Assembly (NCBI GenBank): GCA_045863035.1
Contig: BTUV01000011.1
Coordinates: forward strand, 3,592 to 67,591
Length of the DNA stretch: 64,000 nt
From: H2-BAC3 sp045863035
GTDB lineage: Bacteria > Bacteroidota > Ignavibacteria > Ignavibacteriales > Ignavibacteriaceae
Direction of reading: 5' to 3'
Shown: positions 44,716-52,998 of the stretch, piece by piece
How positions within the stretch are numbered: position 1 is the first letter of the stretch
Layout: the number at the start of each line of letters is the position of its first letter
The notes under the pieces: model-generated
What the model saw: the letters and a program-made list of their open reading frames with translations, nothing else
Database searches by the model: none
Told to the model about the DNA's origin: nothing
Position numbers and translations under genes: made by a program

Positions 44716-45651
44716 ATGGAAGAAAAATTTAATTTTGAAGATTTAATAAAAAAGAGCCGTGTCAGTGATACGGAAATCATCAACCATGCAGCCATCATAG
44801 GTGGCGGCTTAATGGGTCAGGGTATCGCACAGACTATTGCTGCCTCAGGGCTGGACGTTCTCATCATTGAAAAATCAGAGGAATCTGTTCAGCGCGCCAG
44901 TGAAGTGCTGGGTGATTCTATTGACCGGGAAATTAAACGCTGGGCAATGACTCAGTCTGAAAAAAAAGCAATTATGAGCCGCATCAGATGGTCAATTGAC
45001 TCTAATGACCTGGCGGAGACAGATGTAATAATTGAAGCAGTTGATGAAAATTATGATTTGAAAGCAGGAATTTTCAGGACCGCAGACAAAATTGCAAAAC
45101 CTGAAACCATATTTGTTTCAAACACTTCAACGCTTAGTCTTTCAAAACTGGCAGAAGAAACCTCGCGGGCTGATAAGATGATCGGTATGCACTTTCTGAA
45201 CCCGGTTCCTAAAGTGCCGCTGGTTGAACTGGTCAAAGGTCTTAAAACTTCAAACTATACGGTTAAAACCATACGTGATTTTGCCAAACGAATCGGGAAG
45301 ACAGCAGTTGAGGTCTATGAATACCCGGGATTCGTAACAACACGCGCTATTGTGCCCCTGCTGAATGAAGCTATGCACATTCTGCTTGAAGGTATCGCCT
45401 CGGCAAGAGATATTGACACGGCAATGAAGCTCGGTTATAACTTTCAGTATGGTCCGCTTGAGATGGCTGATATGATGGGGCTTGATGAAGTACTTGCCTG
45501 GATGGATACTCTCTGGAAAACTCTCGGTGAACCAAGATACCGCGCCTGCCCGATACTCCGGAAATTGGTGCGCGAACGGAAACTTGGTAAAAAAACCGGC
45601 GAAGGTTTTTACAAGTATGATGACGATGGTAAAATAGTTCACTCAAATTGA
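44716..45651 (+). CDS. 3-hydroxyacyl-CoA dehydrogenase (3-hydroxybutyryl-CoA type)
   Basis: This NAD-dependent enzyme (311 aa) interconverts 3-hydroxyacyl-CoA and 3-ketoacyl-CoA. The Rossmann motif is AAIIGGGLMGQGIAQTIAAS near 25-45. Catalytic His and Asn lie in GMHFLNPVPKVPLVELV near 156, with SNTSTLSLSKLA ahead. The C-terminal domain has PGFVTTRAIVPLLNEAMHIL and GPLEMADMMGLDEVL. The usual RLGxxxPMGPLEL stretch reads KLGYNFQYGPLEM, a small family variation. The length fits the single-function HBD/PaaH type. acetate kinase follows after 10 bp, so acyl-CoA and acetyl-phosphate metabolism may be co-expressed. Confidence 0.93.
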   Translation: MEEKFNFEDLIKKSRVSDTEIINHAAIIGGGLMGQGIAQTIAASGLDVLIIEKSEESVQRASEVLGDSIDREIKRWAMTQSEKKAIMSRIRWSIDSNDLAETDVIIEAVDENYDLKAGIFRTADKIAKPETIFVSNTSTLSLSKLAEETSRADKMIGMHFLNPVPKVPLVELVKGLKTSNYTVKTIRDFAKRIGKTAVEVYEYPGFVTTRAIVPLLNEAMHILLEGIASARDIDTAMKLGYNFQYGPLEMADMMGLDEVLAWMDTLWKTLGEPRYRACPILRKLVRERKLGKKTGEGFYKYDDDGKIVHSN

Positions 45652-45661
45652 AAGTCTGACA

Positions 45662-46867
45662 ATGAAAGTTTTAGTTCTTAACTGCGGCAGTTCATCCATA
45701 AAATATCAGTTTATTGATACTGCCTCACATCATGCACTGGCTAAGGGTTCAGTTGAGCGCATTGGCATGACTGACGCGGTTCTTTTTCACTCACGCTCTG
45801 ACGGCGATTCAATACGTCTTGTCAGTGAAATTCTTGATCATACCGTAGCTATTGAATATGTTCTTGCAGTACTCCTGAGCAAAAATCACGGTGTACTGGA
45901 TGACAAAGATGATATACAGGCAGTGGGACACCGCGTGGTGCACGGAGGCGAGGCATTCAGCGGGTCTGTATATATAACCGATGAAGTAATAAAAGTGCTT
46001 CAGGATAATATTGATCTTGCACCGCTGCACAATCCCCCCAATATCAAAGGTATTCAGGCGGTAAAGAGAATCATCCCCGAAGCTCCTCAGTGCGGTGTGT
46101 TTGATACTTCTTTCCACGCGCACATGAAACCGGAAGCATTTCTCTACGGTATTCCGTATGAGCTTTACCGTAAATACAAAATCCGTAAATACGGTTTTCA
46201 CGGGACTTCACACCGCTATGTGGCTGAAATTGCCGCACAGAAACTCGGCAAACCGCAGAGTGAATTAAAGATTGTAACTGCGCATCTTGGCAACGGCTGT
46301 TCAATGGCTGCTGTAAAATATGGCGAATCTATTGATACCACTATGGGGTTCACCCCTCTTGAAGGTCTGTTAATGGGAACCAGAAGCGGTGATGTTGACC
46401 CTTCTGTCATCCTGTATATCATGGGTAAAGAAGGCCTCTCTCTTTCAGAAGCCAGTACCCTGCTTAATAAACACAGCGGGCTGATTGGTATCAGCGGTGA
46501 AGCAAGTGATATGCGCGAAGTAGTTTCAAGCATGAAAGATGGCAACAAAAGATCAAAAATTGCATTTGATTTGTTTTGCTACCGGATTAAAAAATATATC
46601 GGCGCTTATTCAGCCGCAATGGGAGGGCTTGATGCCTTTGTGTTGACCGGCGGTATCGGAGAGAATTCTGCTGAAGTCCGTGAAGCCATCTGTCAGGATT
46701 TAGAATTTCTCGGGCTGAAACTCGACCCGGTTAAAAATGCCAATAAAGAAATAGACCTTTCTGCTGAAGGGTCAAGCGCCAAAATTCTCAGAATTCCGAC
46801 TAATGAAGAATTGGTGATTGCCCTTGATACAGCGGATATTGTAGCCCGAATGAAAGAACAAAAATAA
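45662..46867 (+). CDS. ackA: Acetate kinase
   Basis: AckA (401 aa) makes ATP and acetate from acetyl-phosphate and ADP, or works in reverse. The N-terminus VLNCGSSSIKYQFID is the phosphate-1 signature, and VGHRVVHGGEAFSG near 81 is typical. DTSFHAHMKPEAFLYGIPYE near 147 and HGTSHRYVAE near 179 hold catalytic residues. HLGNGCSMAAVKYGESIDTT near 207 and TGGIGENSAEVRE near 322 complete the ASKHA fold. All expected motifs are intact. It ends with a strong terminator at 46881. No pta gene is adjacent. Confidence 0.97.
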   Translation: MKVLVLNCGSSSIKYQFIDTASHHALAKGSVERIGMTDAVLFHSRSDGDSIRLVSEILDHTVAIEYVLAVLLSKNHGVLDDKDDIQAVGHRVVHGGEAFSGSVYITDEVIKVLQDNIDLAPLHNPPNIKGIQAVKRIIPEAPQCGVFDTSFHAHMKPEAFLYGIPYELYRKYKIRKYGFHGTSHRYVAEIAAQKLGKPQSELKIVTAHLGNGCSMAAVKYGESIDTTMGFTPLEGLLMGTRSGDVDPSVILYIMGKEGLSLSEASTLLNKHSGLIGISGEASDMREVVSSMKDGNKRSKIAFDLFCYRIKKYIGAYSAAMGGLDAFVLTGGIGENSAEVREAICQDLEFLGLKLDPVKNANKEIDLSAEGSSAKILRIPTNEELVIALDTADIVARMKEQK

Positions 46868-46880
46868 TTAACATACCCGG

Positions 46881-46908
46881 ACCGCCGGAGCCCTCTCCGG
46901 CGGTTTTA
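46881..46908 (+). terminator. Rho-independent terminator after ackA
   Basis: The 10-bp perfect stem ACCGCCGGAG/CTCCGGCGGT with loop CCCT is followed by TTTT, 14 bp after the ackA stop. Confidence 0.92.
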
Positions 46909-46990
46909 TATATACCTCCCGCATTTTTACTCTGCTGACCATCGGTTCAACTTTTTTCCGATACTTCTTTTTTACCTGAAAATTTTCTCC

Positions 46991-46998
46991 TAACTTTG
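46991..46998 (+). promoter_or_regulatory. Putative -7 promoter element of the AGCS symporter gene
   Basis: TAACTTTG matches TAnnTTTG, 71 bp before the ATG of the symporter. T-rich sequence lies about 20 bp upstream but without a clean TTTG. Confidence 0.45.
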
Positions 46999-47068
46999 CT
47001 ATTCCTGTTCCGGCTTTGTAAGACGGCGCAGGGTTTGCCATATTATCAGTTCATAATAAGGATTCCTC

Positions 47069-48406
47069 ATGGAATATATTGAAAGCGTCCTGAATGAAAT
47101 TAACTCCGTGGTCTGGGGAGTGCCGATGCTCGTCCTGCTCTTCGGCACTCATGTATTTCTCACCTTCCGCCTGAAACTGATTCAGCGATATATATGGACG
47201 GGTATTAAAATTTCCCTGAGCCGCACAAAAGAAGGGAGCGGGGATGTTTCGCAGTTTGGGGCGCTTACCACTGCCCTTGCCGCAACAATAGGAACCGGAA
47301 ACATAGTGGGAGTATCTACCGCCATTGCTGCAGGTGGTCCCGGAGCTGTATTCTGGATGTGGCTGACCGGTGTCTTCGGCATCGCAACTAAATACTCAGA
47401 AGCTCTTCTTGCTGTTAAATACCGTACGACAAAAGAAGATGGTTCATTCGCAGGTGGACCAATGTATGTGCTTGAAAAGGGACTTAATATGAAGTGGCTC
47501 GGCATCGTCTTTGCAGCTCTGACCGCGGTAACTGCTTTCGGTATTGGTAATATGGTGCAGGCGAATTCCATTTCTGAACTGGCACGCACTTCATTTAACA
47601 TCCCCCCATATATAACAGGAATTTTTCTTGCGGTGCTGACCGGATTTGTTATTATCGGCGGAATAAAGTCTATTGCTAAATGGTGCGAAAAACTGGTTCC
47701 TTTTATGGCAATCTTTTATGTGATCGGATGTCTGGTTCTTCTTGCAATGAACTTTCAGGAAATCCCGCATGCTTTCAGTCTGATATTCGAAGGAGCTTTC
47801 AGCGGTACAGCCATCACCGGCGGGTTTCTTGGCGCAACAATGAAAGAGGCCATCAGAATGGGGATAGCACGCGGACTTTTTTCTAATGAATCAGGACTCG
47901 GCAGCGCGCCAATTGTTGCAGCAGCTGCTCAAACCAAAAATCCGGTTCGTCAGGCATTAGTCTCCTCTACGGGCACTTTCTGGGATACTGTTGTCATTTG
48001 CTTAATCACAGGAGTTGTAATTGTGAATTCAGGCGAATGGCAAACCGGGCTTCGCGGCGCAGAACTTACACACGCAGCATTTGAAGAAATTCCTTTTATC
48101 GGTTCAATTGTCCTCACTATCGGGCTTCTTACTTTTGTGTTCTCAACTATTATCGGATGGTCTTATTACGGTGAAAAAGCTATAGAATATCTTGCCGGCT
48201 CAAGGGCCATTAAACCCTACCGGATTCTCTGGGTAATCTTCGTTTTTGTCGGCTCACTGCTTTCATTGCCTGTGGTCTGGACCTTTGCTGATATCACGAA
48301 TGCACTGATGGCCATACCAAACCTCACTGCCCTGCTGCTGCTCTCCGGGGTTTTGGCCTCCGAAACAAAGAAATACCTGTGGGACGGTAAACTTAACGAC
48401 TTGTAA
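47069..48406 (+). CDS. Sodium:alanine symporter family protein (AGCS)
   Basis: The 445-residue protein is an inner-membrane Na+/amino-acid symporter. About 10-11 hydrophobic helices are seen. AGCS signatures include FGALTTALAATIGTGNIVG near 65-83 and GGPGAVFWMWLTGVFGIATK near 90-109. KYSEALLAVKYR and EDGSFAGGPMYVLEKGLNMK follow near 115-140, and RGLFSNESGLGSAPIVAAAA lies near 270. GGATTC and ATTCCTC precede the ATG, with a moderate Shine-Dalgarno. Alanine or glycine is the likely substrate. The gene sits between two terminators, so it is probably monocistronic. Confidence 0.94.
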   Translation: MEYIESVLNEINSVVWGVPMLVLLFGTHVFLTFRLKLIQRYIWTGIKISLSRTKEGSGDVSQFGALTTALAATIGTGNIVGVSTAIAAGGPGAVFWMWLTGVFGIATKYSEALLAVKYRTTKEDGSFAGGPMYVLEKGLNMKWLGIVFAALTAVTAFGIGNMVQANSISELARTSFNIPPYITGIFLAVLTGFVIIGGIKSIAKWCEKLVPFMAIFYVIGCLVLLAMNFQEIPHAFSLIFEGAFSGTAITGGFLGATMKEAIRMGIARGLFSNESGLGSAPIVAAAAQTKNPVRQALVSSTGTFWDTVVICLITGVVIVNSGEWQTGLRGAELTHAAFEEIPFIGSIVLTIGLLTFVFSTIIGWSYYGEKAIEYLAGSRAIKPYRILWVIFVFVGSLLSLPVVWTFADITNALMAIPNLTALLLLSGVLASETKKYLWDGKLNDL

Positions 48407-48424
48407 TATATATACAAAATGTTT

Positions 48425-48462
48425 AAGGGCTGTTTTCCTCCCGGAATGCAGCCCTTTTTTTT
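48425..48462 (+). terminator. Rho-independent terminator after the AGCS symporter
   Basis: Stem AAGGGCTG/CAGCCCTT with a 16-nt loop, followed by a run of T. It lies 18 bp after the stop codon. Confidence 0.85.
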
Positions 48463-48494
48463 GCGGGTACAAATAATTCATGATGCTTCAGGTC

Positions 48495-48705
48495 TCTTCC
48501 CGCGAAAGGACGCAAAGGCAAAAAGAGTTTTTCTCCCCTTTCAGAAACTTCTTCGTTCATCTGAAGCAATCTGCGGGAAACATTTGGGGATTCTTTTCGA
48601 TTGTTTGCTTCGACCCAATCCCGACCAAAGTGCAAAGAGTTTTTTTCCTTATCTAAAGCAACTGCGTGATTCCGCGGGAAACCTTTTTACCCGGCCAGCA
48701 GAACT
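48495..48705 (+). repeat. Degenerate duplicate of a GCAAAG...GCGGGAAAC element
   Basis: Two imperfect copies, about 48500-48585 and 48625-48690, share a GCAAAG.GTTTTT start and CTGAAGCAATCTGCGGGAAA-type ends. Both belong to the GCAAAG family also seen at 9.57, 19.3 and 28.9 kb. The gene-free stretch 48407-48783 holds these, a terminator and the marC promoter. Confidence 0.6.
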
Positions 48706-48754
48706 CCCAACCTACCGCAATCAGCCCGGGTTCAGCATTCTGCTTATTCTTTCT

Positions 48755-48762
48755 TAAATTTG
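48755..48762 (+). promoter_or_regulatory. Putative -7 promoter element of marC
   Basis: TAAATTTG matches TAnnTTTG exactly and lies 22 bp before ATG 48784, leaving a short leader without a Shine-Dalgarno. This position argues against an earlier TTG start. Confidence 0.5.
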
Positions 48763-48783
48763 CACAATCATTTTTATAAGTTT

Positions 48784-49377
48784 ATGACTCTCGAAATATT
48801 TCTCTTATCTTTTATTCCACTGTTTGTCGCCATAGATATCATTGGAACCGTGCCGATTTTTCTCGGGATTACAAGCGACCTGAGCCGGCTGGATAAGCAC
48901 AAACTGATAATCCAATCAGTGCTGACTGCATTTATCATCGGCATTCTCTTCCTTGTGGCAGGGAAAATAGTTCTGAACTTCATGGGCATCACCATTGATG
49001 ATTTCCGCATAGCCGGCGGTATCATTCTGCTGATACTCTCGGTGAATGACATCATGTTTTCGAATGAATCCCGCCGTAAACCAGGCGCTAAAGTTGGCAT
49101 AGTTCCGCTCGGCATCCCGTTAATCATCGGACCGGCGGCGTTGACGACCATTATGATTCTGATTGATAATTACGGCTTCATCCCCACAATCGTTTCAATG
49201 GTATTGAATTTTGTAATTGTTTTTCTGGTGCTTCGGTTTTCAAACATCATTATAAAAATTGCGGGAGAGGAAGGCACAAAAGCGTTTGCAAAAATTGCAT
49301 CGGTTTTTCTTGCCGCGATCGCAGTGATGATGATAAGAGTCGGGGTTTCAAACATCATCGCACGAGGAGGCGCTTAA
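48784..49377 (+). CDS. MarC family integral membrane protein
   Basis: The 197-residue protein (from ATG 48784) has about six membrane segments: LEIFLLSFIPLFVAIDIIG near 3-21, then LTAFIIGILFLVAGKIVLNF, FRIAGGIILLILSVNDIMF, GIPLIIGPAALTTIMILID, FIPTIVSMVLNFVIVFLVLR, and FLAAIAVMMIRVGVSNII. DIIGTVPIFLGIT and PLGIPLIIGPAALTTIM are MarC/UPF0056 signatures. The role is unknown: early links to antibiotic resistance were not upheld. An in-frame TTG at 48760 falls inside the promoter element and is not used. The SDR gene follows after 1 bp, with GAGGAG ahead of it. Confidence 0.9.
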   Translation: MTLEIFLLSFIPLFVAIDIIGTVPIFLGITSDLSRLDKHKLIIQSVLTAFIIGILFLVAGKIVLNFMGITIDDFRIAGGIILLILSVNDIMFSNESRRKPGAKVGIVPLGIPLIIGPAALTTIMILIDNYGFIPTIVSMVLNFVIVFLVLRFSNIIIKIAGEEGTKAFAKIASVFLAAIAVMMIRVGVSNIIARGGA

Positions 49378-49378
49378 C

Positions 49379-50170
49379 ATGGATTTACAATTAAAGAACA
49401 AAACCGCACTTATAACCGCCGGCTCAAAAGGAATCGGGAAAGCAATTGCTCTGGCATTAGCGGCTGAAGGATGCAGGATTGCCGTTACCTCTTCCAACAA
49501 AGAGAACCTGCAAAAGTTTTCAACGGAATGTACCTCAAAAACCGGGCAAACTCCTTTCACCTCTGTTATGGATCTTAATAACCCTGTTGAGGCAGCAGAG
49601 GTCACACAGGCAATTATGAAGGAATTTGGCAGTATTGACGTCCTTGTTAATAACTGCGGCGGACCACAGGCAGGGCGATTTCTTGAGCTAACCGACGAGC
49701 AATGGGGGTCAGGTGCTAACCAGATTCTTTTCAGTGTTATTGCAATGCTGCGGCTGCTCATACCTCCCATGCGGGAAAGAAAGTGGGGCAGAATTATTAA
49801 CATCACTTCTGTATCAGCGCGACAGCCGATAGATAATCTGGTTATATCAAACGCGATGCGGGCCGGATTGACCGGACTGGCAAAATCGCTCAGTAATGAA
49901 TATGCCGCCGACGGCATAACCGTTAATAATATTGCTCCGGGATATACCCTGACCGAGCGTATAAAAGATCTTTCACAAAGCAAGGCAACGCTCACAGGTA
50001 ACTCCCCCGATGATATCATCCGCGAGATGACCCGCAACATTCCGGCCGGCAGAATGGCAGAACCGGAAGAACCCGCTGCACTCGCCTGTTTTCTGGCTTC
50101 ACCCATAGCCGGATATATCAACGGCAATACGATACAGATTGACGGCGGATATACAAAGTCGCTTCTCTGA
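49379..50170 (+). CDS. Short-chain dehydrogenase/reductase, atypical (no YxxxK)
   Basis: The 263-residue protein has a Rossmann fold. The cofactor loop is TAGSKGIGKAIALALAAEG near 11-30 (Thr-Ala in place of Thr-Gly), with DVLVNNCGGPQAG near 88. The catalytic Ser is in ITSVSARQPIDNL near 141, but the usual Tyr-x-x-x-Lys is replaced by SNAMRAGLTGLAKSL, so both Tyr and Lys are absent at the expected site. A distinct SDR subgroup shares this change. Its reaction is not known. NNIAPGYTLTERI and the C-terminal NTIQIDGGYTKSLL are otherwise typical. It follows marC directly, and an FAD oxidoreductase gene lies 18 bp downstream. Confidence 0.85.
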   Translation: MDLQLKNKTALITAGSKGIGKAIALALAAEGCRIAVTSSNKENLQKFSTECTSKTGQTPFTSVMDLNNPVEAAEVTQAIMKEFGSIDVLVNNCGGPQAGRFLELTDEQWGSGANQILFSVIAMLRLLIPPMRERKWGRIINITSVSARQPIDNLVISNAMRAGLTGLAKSLSNEYAADGITVNNIAPGYTLTERIKDLSQSKATLTGNSPDDIIREMTRNIPAGRMAEPEEPAALACFLASPIAGYINGNTIQIDGGYTKSLL

Positions 50171-50188
50171 TTATCTGAATACGCACAA

Positions 50189-51745
50189 GTGATCTATTCC
50201 TGTGAAATAGTCCTCAGTCCCGATAAAGCCGGTGATAAGGAGGAGTTATATATACAGGCAGCCCGCAAACTGAAACTGAACCGTGAAGAAATCACCGCTG
50301 TGATTCCCGAACGGAGATCGATAGACGGCCGGAGCCGGGACCCGGTTTTCCGGATTCAGGTGAATGTATATACCGGTGAACTCCCTTCCGGCAACTCATA
50401 TATATTCAGTTTCCGTCCGGCAGATGCGTCAAAGCGTGCAGCTATCATCGGAGCAGGTCCCGCCGGATTGTTCGCTGCAATTAAACTCATTGAACATGGC
50501 ATCACTCCGGTAATATTTGAACGGGGGAAAAATGTGCGCGAACGGAGACGCGATCTGCGCGCGATACAACAATATAGTACCGTTGATCCGGACTCGAACT
50601 ACTGCTTTGGTGAAGGAGGAGCGGGAACCTACAGCGACGGCAAACTTTACACACGCTCAACCAAACGGGGAGATATAAAAAGAATTCTCTCGCTGCTGGT
50701 TCATCATGGCGCGCATCCAGATATTCTTATTGACGCTCATCCCCATATCGGCTCCAATAAACTCCCGAAAGTAATAGAAGCAATAAGGAACACCATACTT
50801 GAGTGCGGCGGTGAAATTCATTTTAACTCGCGCGTTACTGATATATATACGGAGCACAACCGGATTACCGGACTGCAGGTAAACGGCAGCACCGATTTTG
50901 TGTTTAATCAGATCATCCTCGCAACCGGACACTCTGCGCGTGATATATTCCGGCTTCTTTACAACCGGAAAATTGCTATGGAAAGTAAACCATTTGCACT
51001 TGGGGTCCGTATTGAACATCCGCAGGAATTCATCAACCGGAAGCAATATCATAACTCAAAATATATACCGCTTTTACCTGCTGCATCATATACAATTACC
51101 TGCCAGGTTGAGGGTAAAGGCGCATTTTCTTTCTGTATGTGCCCCGGAGGTATAATTGTGCCGGCGGCGACAAGTCCGGGCGAGATTGTAGTAAACGGTA
51201 TGTCCATGTCCCGCCGGGACTCAAAATATGCCAACTCCGGTTTTGTAGTTACGGTTGATCTGCCGGATTTTGAAAAGCATGGTTTCGGAGGAGTTTTTGC
51301 CGGACTGGATTTTCAGCAAATGATTGAACAGAGGGCCTTCGCCCTGACCGGTTCACAAAAAGCTCCGGCACAACGTGTGACTGACTTTTTGAATGACCGG
51401 GTGTCCCACTCACTCCCCCCGGCTTCTTATATCCCCGGCTTTAAATCGGTTTCCCTTAATGAAGTTTTTCCAGAGGGGCTGACCTCATCGCTGAAATCTG
51501 CCCTCCGGATGGCTGACAAAAAACTCACTGGTTTTATCTCTGAGGAGGCAGTGATTTGTGCTCCCGAATCACGAACTTCTTCTCCCATCACCGTCCTCAG
51601 GGATCGCGATACGCTTGAGAGCATTTCTCACCAGGGATTGTTCCCCGCCGGTGAGGGCTGCGGATACGCTGGAGGGATAATTTCAGCCGCTATTGACGGT
51701 GAAAGATGTGCTGCGTCACTTATTCAAAAATATTTCTCATTCTAA
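50189..51745 (+). CDS. FAD-dependent dehydrogenase, COG2509 type
   Basis: The protein is 518 aa from GTG 50189. The N-terminal small domain (about 1-75) is the RNA-binding-like ferredoxin fold common to this family (YIQAARKLKLNREEITAVIP). The FAD-binding motif is AAIIGAGPAGLFAAIKLIEHG near 88-108, with CFGEGGAGTYSDGKLYTRS near 140-158 and ILATGHSARDIFRLLYNR near 245. FPAGEGCGYAGGIISAAIDG near 490 is the C-terminal FAD/flavoprotein signature. Members are annotated as uncharacterised oxidoreductases, some near tRNA modification genes. The substrate is unknown. Confidence 0.88.
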   Translation: MIYSCEIVLSPDKAGDKEELYIQAARKLKLNREEITAVIPERRSIDGRSRDPVFRIQVNVYTGELPSGNSYIFSFRPADASKRAAIIGAGPAGLFAAIKLIEHGITPVIFERGKNVRERRRDLRAIQQYSTVDPDSNYCFGEGGAGTYSDGKLYTRSTKRGDIKRILSLLVHHGAHPDILIDAHPHIGSNKLPKVIEAIRNTILECGGEIHFNSRVTDIYTEHNRITGLQVNGSTDFVFNQIILATGHSARDIFRLLYNRKIAMESKPFALGVRIEHPQEFINRKQYHNSKYIPLLPAASYTITCQVEGKGAFSFCMCPGGIIVPAATSPGEIVVNGMSMSRRDSKYANSGFVVTVDLPDFEKHGFGGVFAGLDFQQMIEQRAFALTGSQKAPAQRVTDFLNDRVSHSLPPASYIPGFKSVSLNEVFPEGLTSSLKSALRMADKKLTGFISEEAVICAPESRTSSPITVLRDRDTLESISHQGLFPAGEGCGYAGGIISAAIDGERCAASLIQKYFSF

Positions 51746-51816
51746 TCGCTTAGCATAGACTTTTTCCGTATTTTCTGATTGAACGAAAAGTTTTTCATTG
51801 AACAGGAGTGTGACTC

Positions 51817-52881
51817 ATGGAACCGTTCAAAATACAGGAACAAAAGGAAAGCGGGCGTCTTTCCGTCTCAGGCGTAATAACAGAAATCAATAACCTGCTC
51901 GCTGCAGTGGCTGACCCTTTTCAACTCAGCCAGGTTGATATCGAAGCCATTACCAACCGATGTAAACCGGATGTATCACAATGCAATATTTTTGAAAAGC
52001 TGACTGCCATTTACCGCCAGTATCTTGAATACTGTCTGGTTGATAAAAAACTTAGTCAGGAGGAAATTAAAAATCTCCAGCAGCTTAAAAAAGTATTCCT
52101 GCTTTCGGACAAAACCGTAAAGGCACTTACCTCAGAACTGGTCTCAAGCATTTATATGGCTGAACTGCATACCGTGCTGGAGGACGGGGTCATCACCTCT
52201 GATGAGGCATCATTCCTTATGAAACTACGCCGAGATCTGGTGCTTGACAGTGATACCGCCGAAAGACTGTACGACACTGCAACACGGGATTTCCTGAACA
52301 AGAAAATTGAAGAAGCGCTTGAAGATGAACGGCTCACGGATGAAGAAGAGACAGAACTCACCCGCATAGCTGAAAGTCTGAACATTGATATCTATCAGGA
52401 CAACAGAACCCGCGAGCTGCTTGAGCGTTACCGCATCTACTGGCTGATTGAAAACGGACAGCTTCCGGTTGTGCTGGGACAGATTCCCTTCAATCCGGAT
52501 GAAGAGTGCCATTACATGATAAATGATGTGCTCTGGTATGAGGAAGAACAGAAAGAAGAAAGTGAAGCGCTGAACCGGTTCACCATGAGAAGGCGGCTGA
52601 ACAAACTGTTGGAGTCCACCGTACGGAAAACCGGACTGAGTGATGTCCGCATCGGCAATTTCATTCTGATAGAAAAAGGCACACTCTATTTTTCAAACAG
52701 CAAGATATACTTTCAGGGAGAGCATAACGGCATGTTCATTGAATACGAAAACATCTCCGGATTTGAAGTATATGAAAATGGCGTAAAAATTCTCATCAGC
52801 AGCGGCGCAAAACATCTGCTGCAGTTTAATGACAAGATTGATATTGTATGCCTGCTGATAAACAGGTTGATGTATAGTTAA
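51817..52881 (+). CDS. Unknown protein with TerB-like helical repeats and GRAM/PH-like C-terminus
   Basis: The 354-residue protein has no signal peptide. Three similar helical modules run from about 70 to 200, each with a pattern like LVDKKLSQEEIKNLQQLKKV, LEDGVITSDEASFLMKLRRD and LEDERLTDEEETELTRIAES. These recall TerB or EF-hand-like repeats (DGxITxxE). A short linker (about 215-265) leads to a C-terminal beta region: GTLYFSNSKIYFQGEHNG, then EYENISGFEVYENGVKILIS, similar to GRAM/PH-like domains that bind lipid or protein. GGAG precedes the ATG at 51817. I cannot name a family or function. It is convergent with the next gene across a 24-bp palindrome. Confidence 0.7.
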   Translation: MEPFKIQEQKESGRLSVSGVITEINNLLAAVADPFQLSQVDIEAITNRCKPDVSQCNIFEKLTAIYRQYLEYCLVDKKLSQEEIKNLQQLKKVFLLSDKTVKALTSELVSSIYMAELHTVLEDGVITSDEASFLMKLRRDLVLDSDTAERLYDTATRDFLNKKIEEALEDERLTDEEETELTRIAESLNIDIYQDNRTRELLERYRIYWLIENGQLPVVLGQIPFNPDEECHYMINDVLWYEEEQKEESEALNRFTMRRRLNKLLESTVRKTGLSDVRIGNFILIEKGTLYFSNSKIYFQGEHNGMFIEYENISGFEVYENGVKILISSGAKHLLQFNDKIDIVCLLINRLMYS

Positions 52882-52917
52882 TTATTATATATACGCTAAA
52901 CCCTTCCATACTTTTAC

Positions 52918-52941
52918 AGAGACGATGCATGCATCGTCTCT
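52918..52941. repeat. Perfect 24-bp palindrome between convergent genes
   Basis: The arms AGAGACGATGCA and TGCATCGTCTCT are exact reverse complements with no loop. It lies 37 bp after one stop codon and 58 bp from the next, so it can act as a two-way terminator or a dispersed palindromic repeat. Confidence 0.85.
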
Positions 52942-52998
52942 ACGTATTTCAACAATTTGACATAGCCCTAAAACCTCAGAACTCTTTCATCTTTTCCG

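Noticed and set aside
48760..48783. TTG start for marC at 48760
   Set aside because: It falls inside the TAAATTTG promoter element, so it cannot be in the transcript if that promoter is used.
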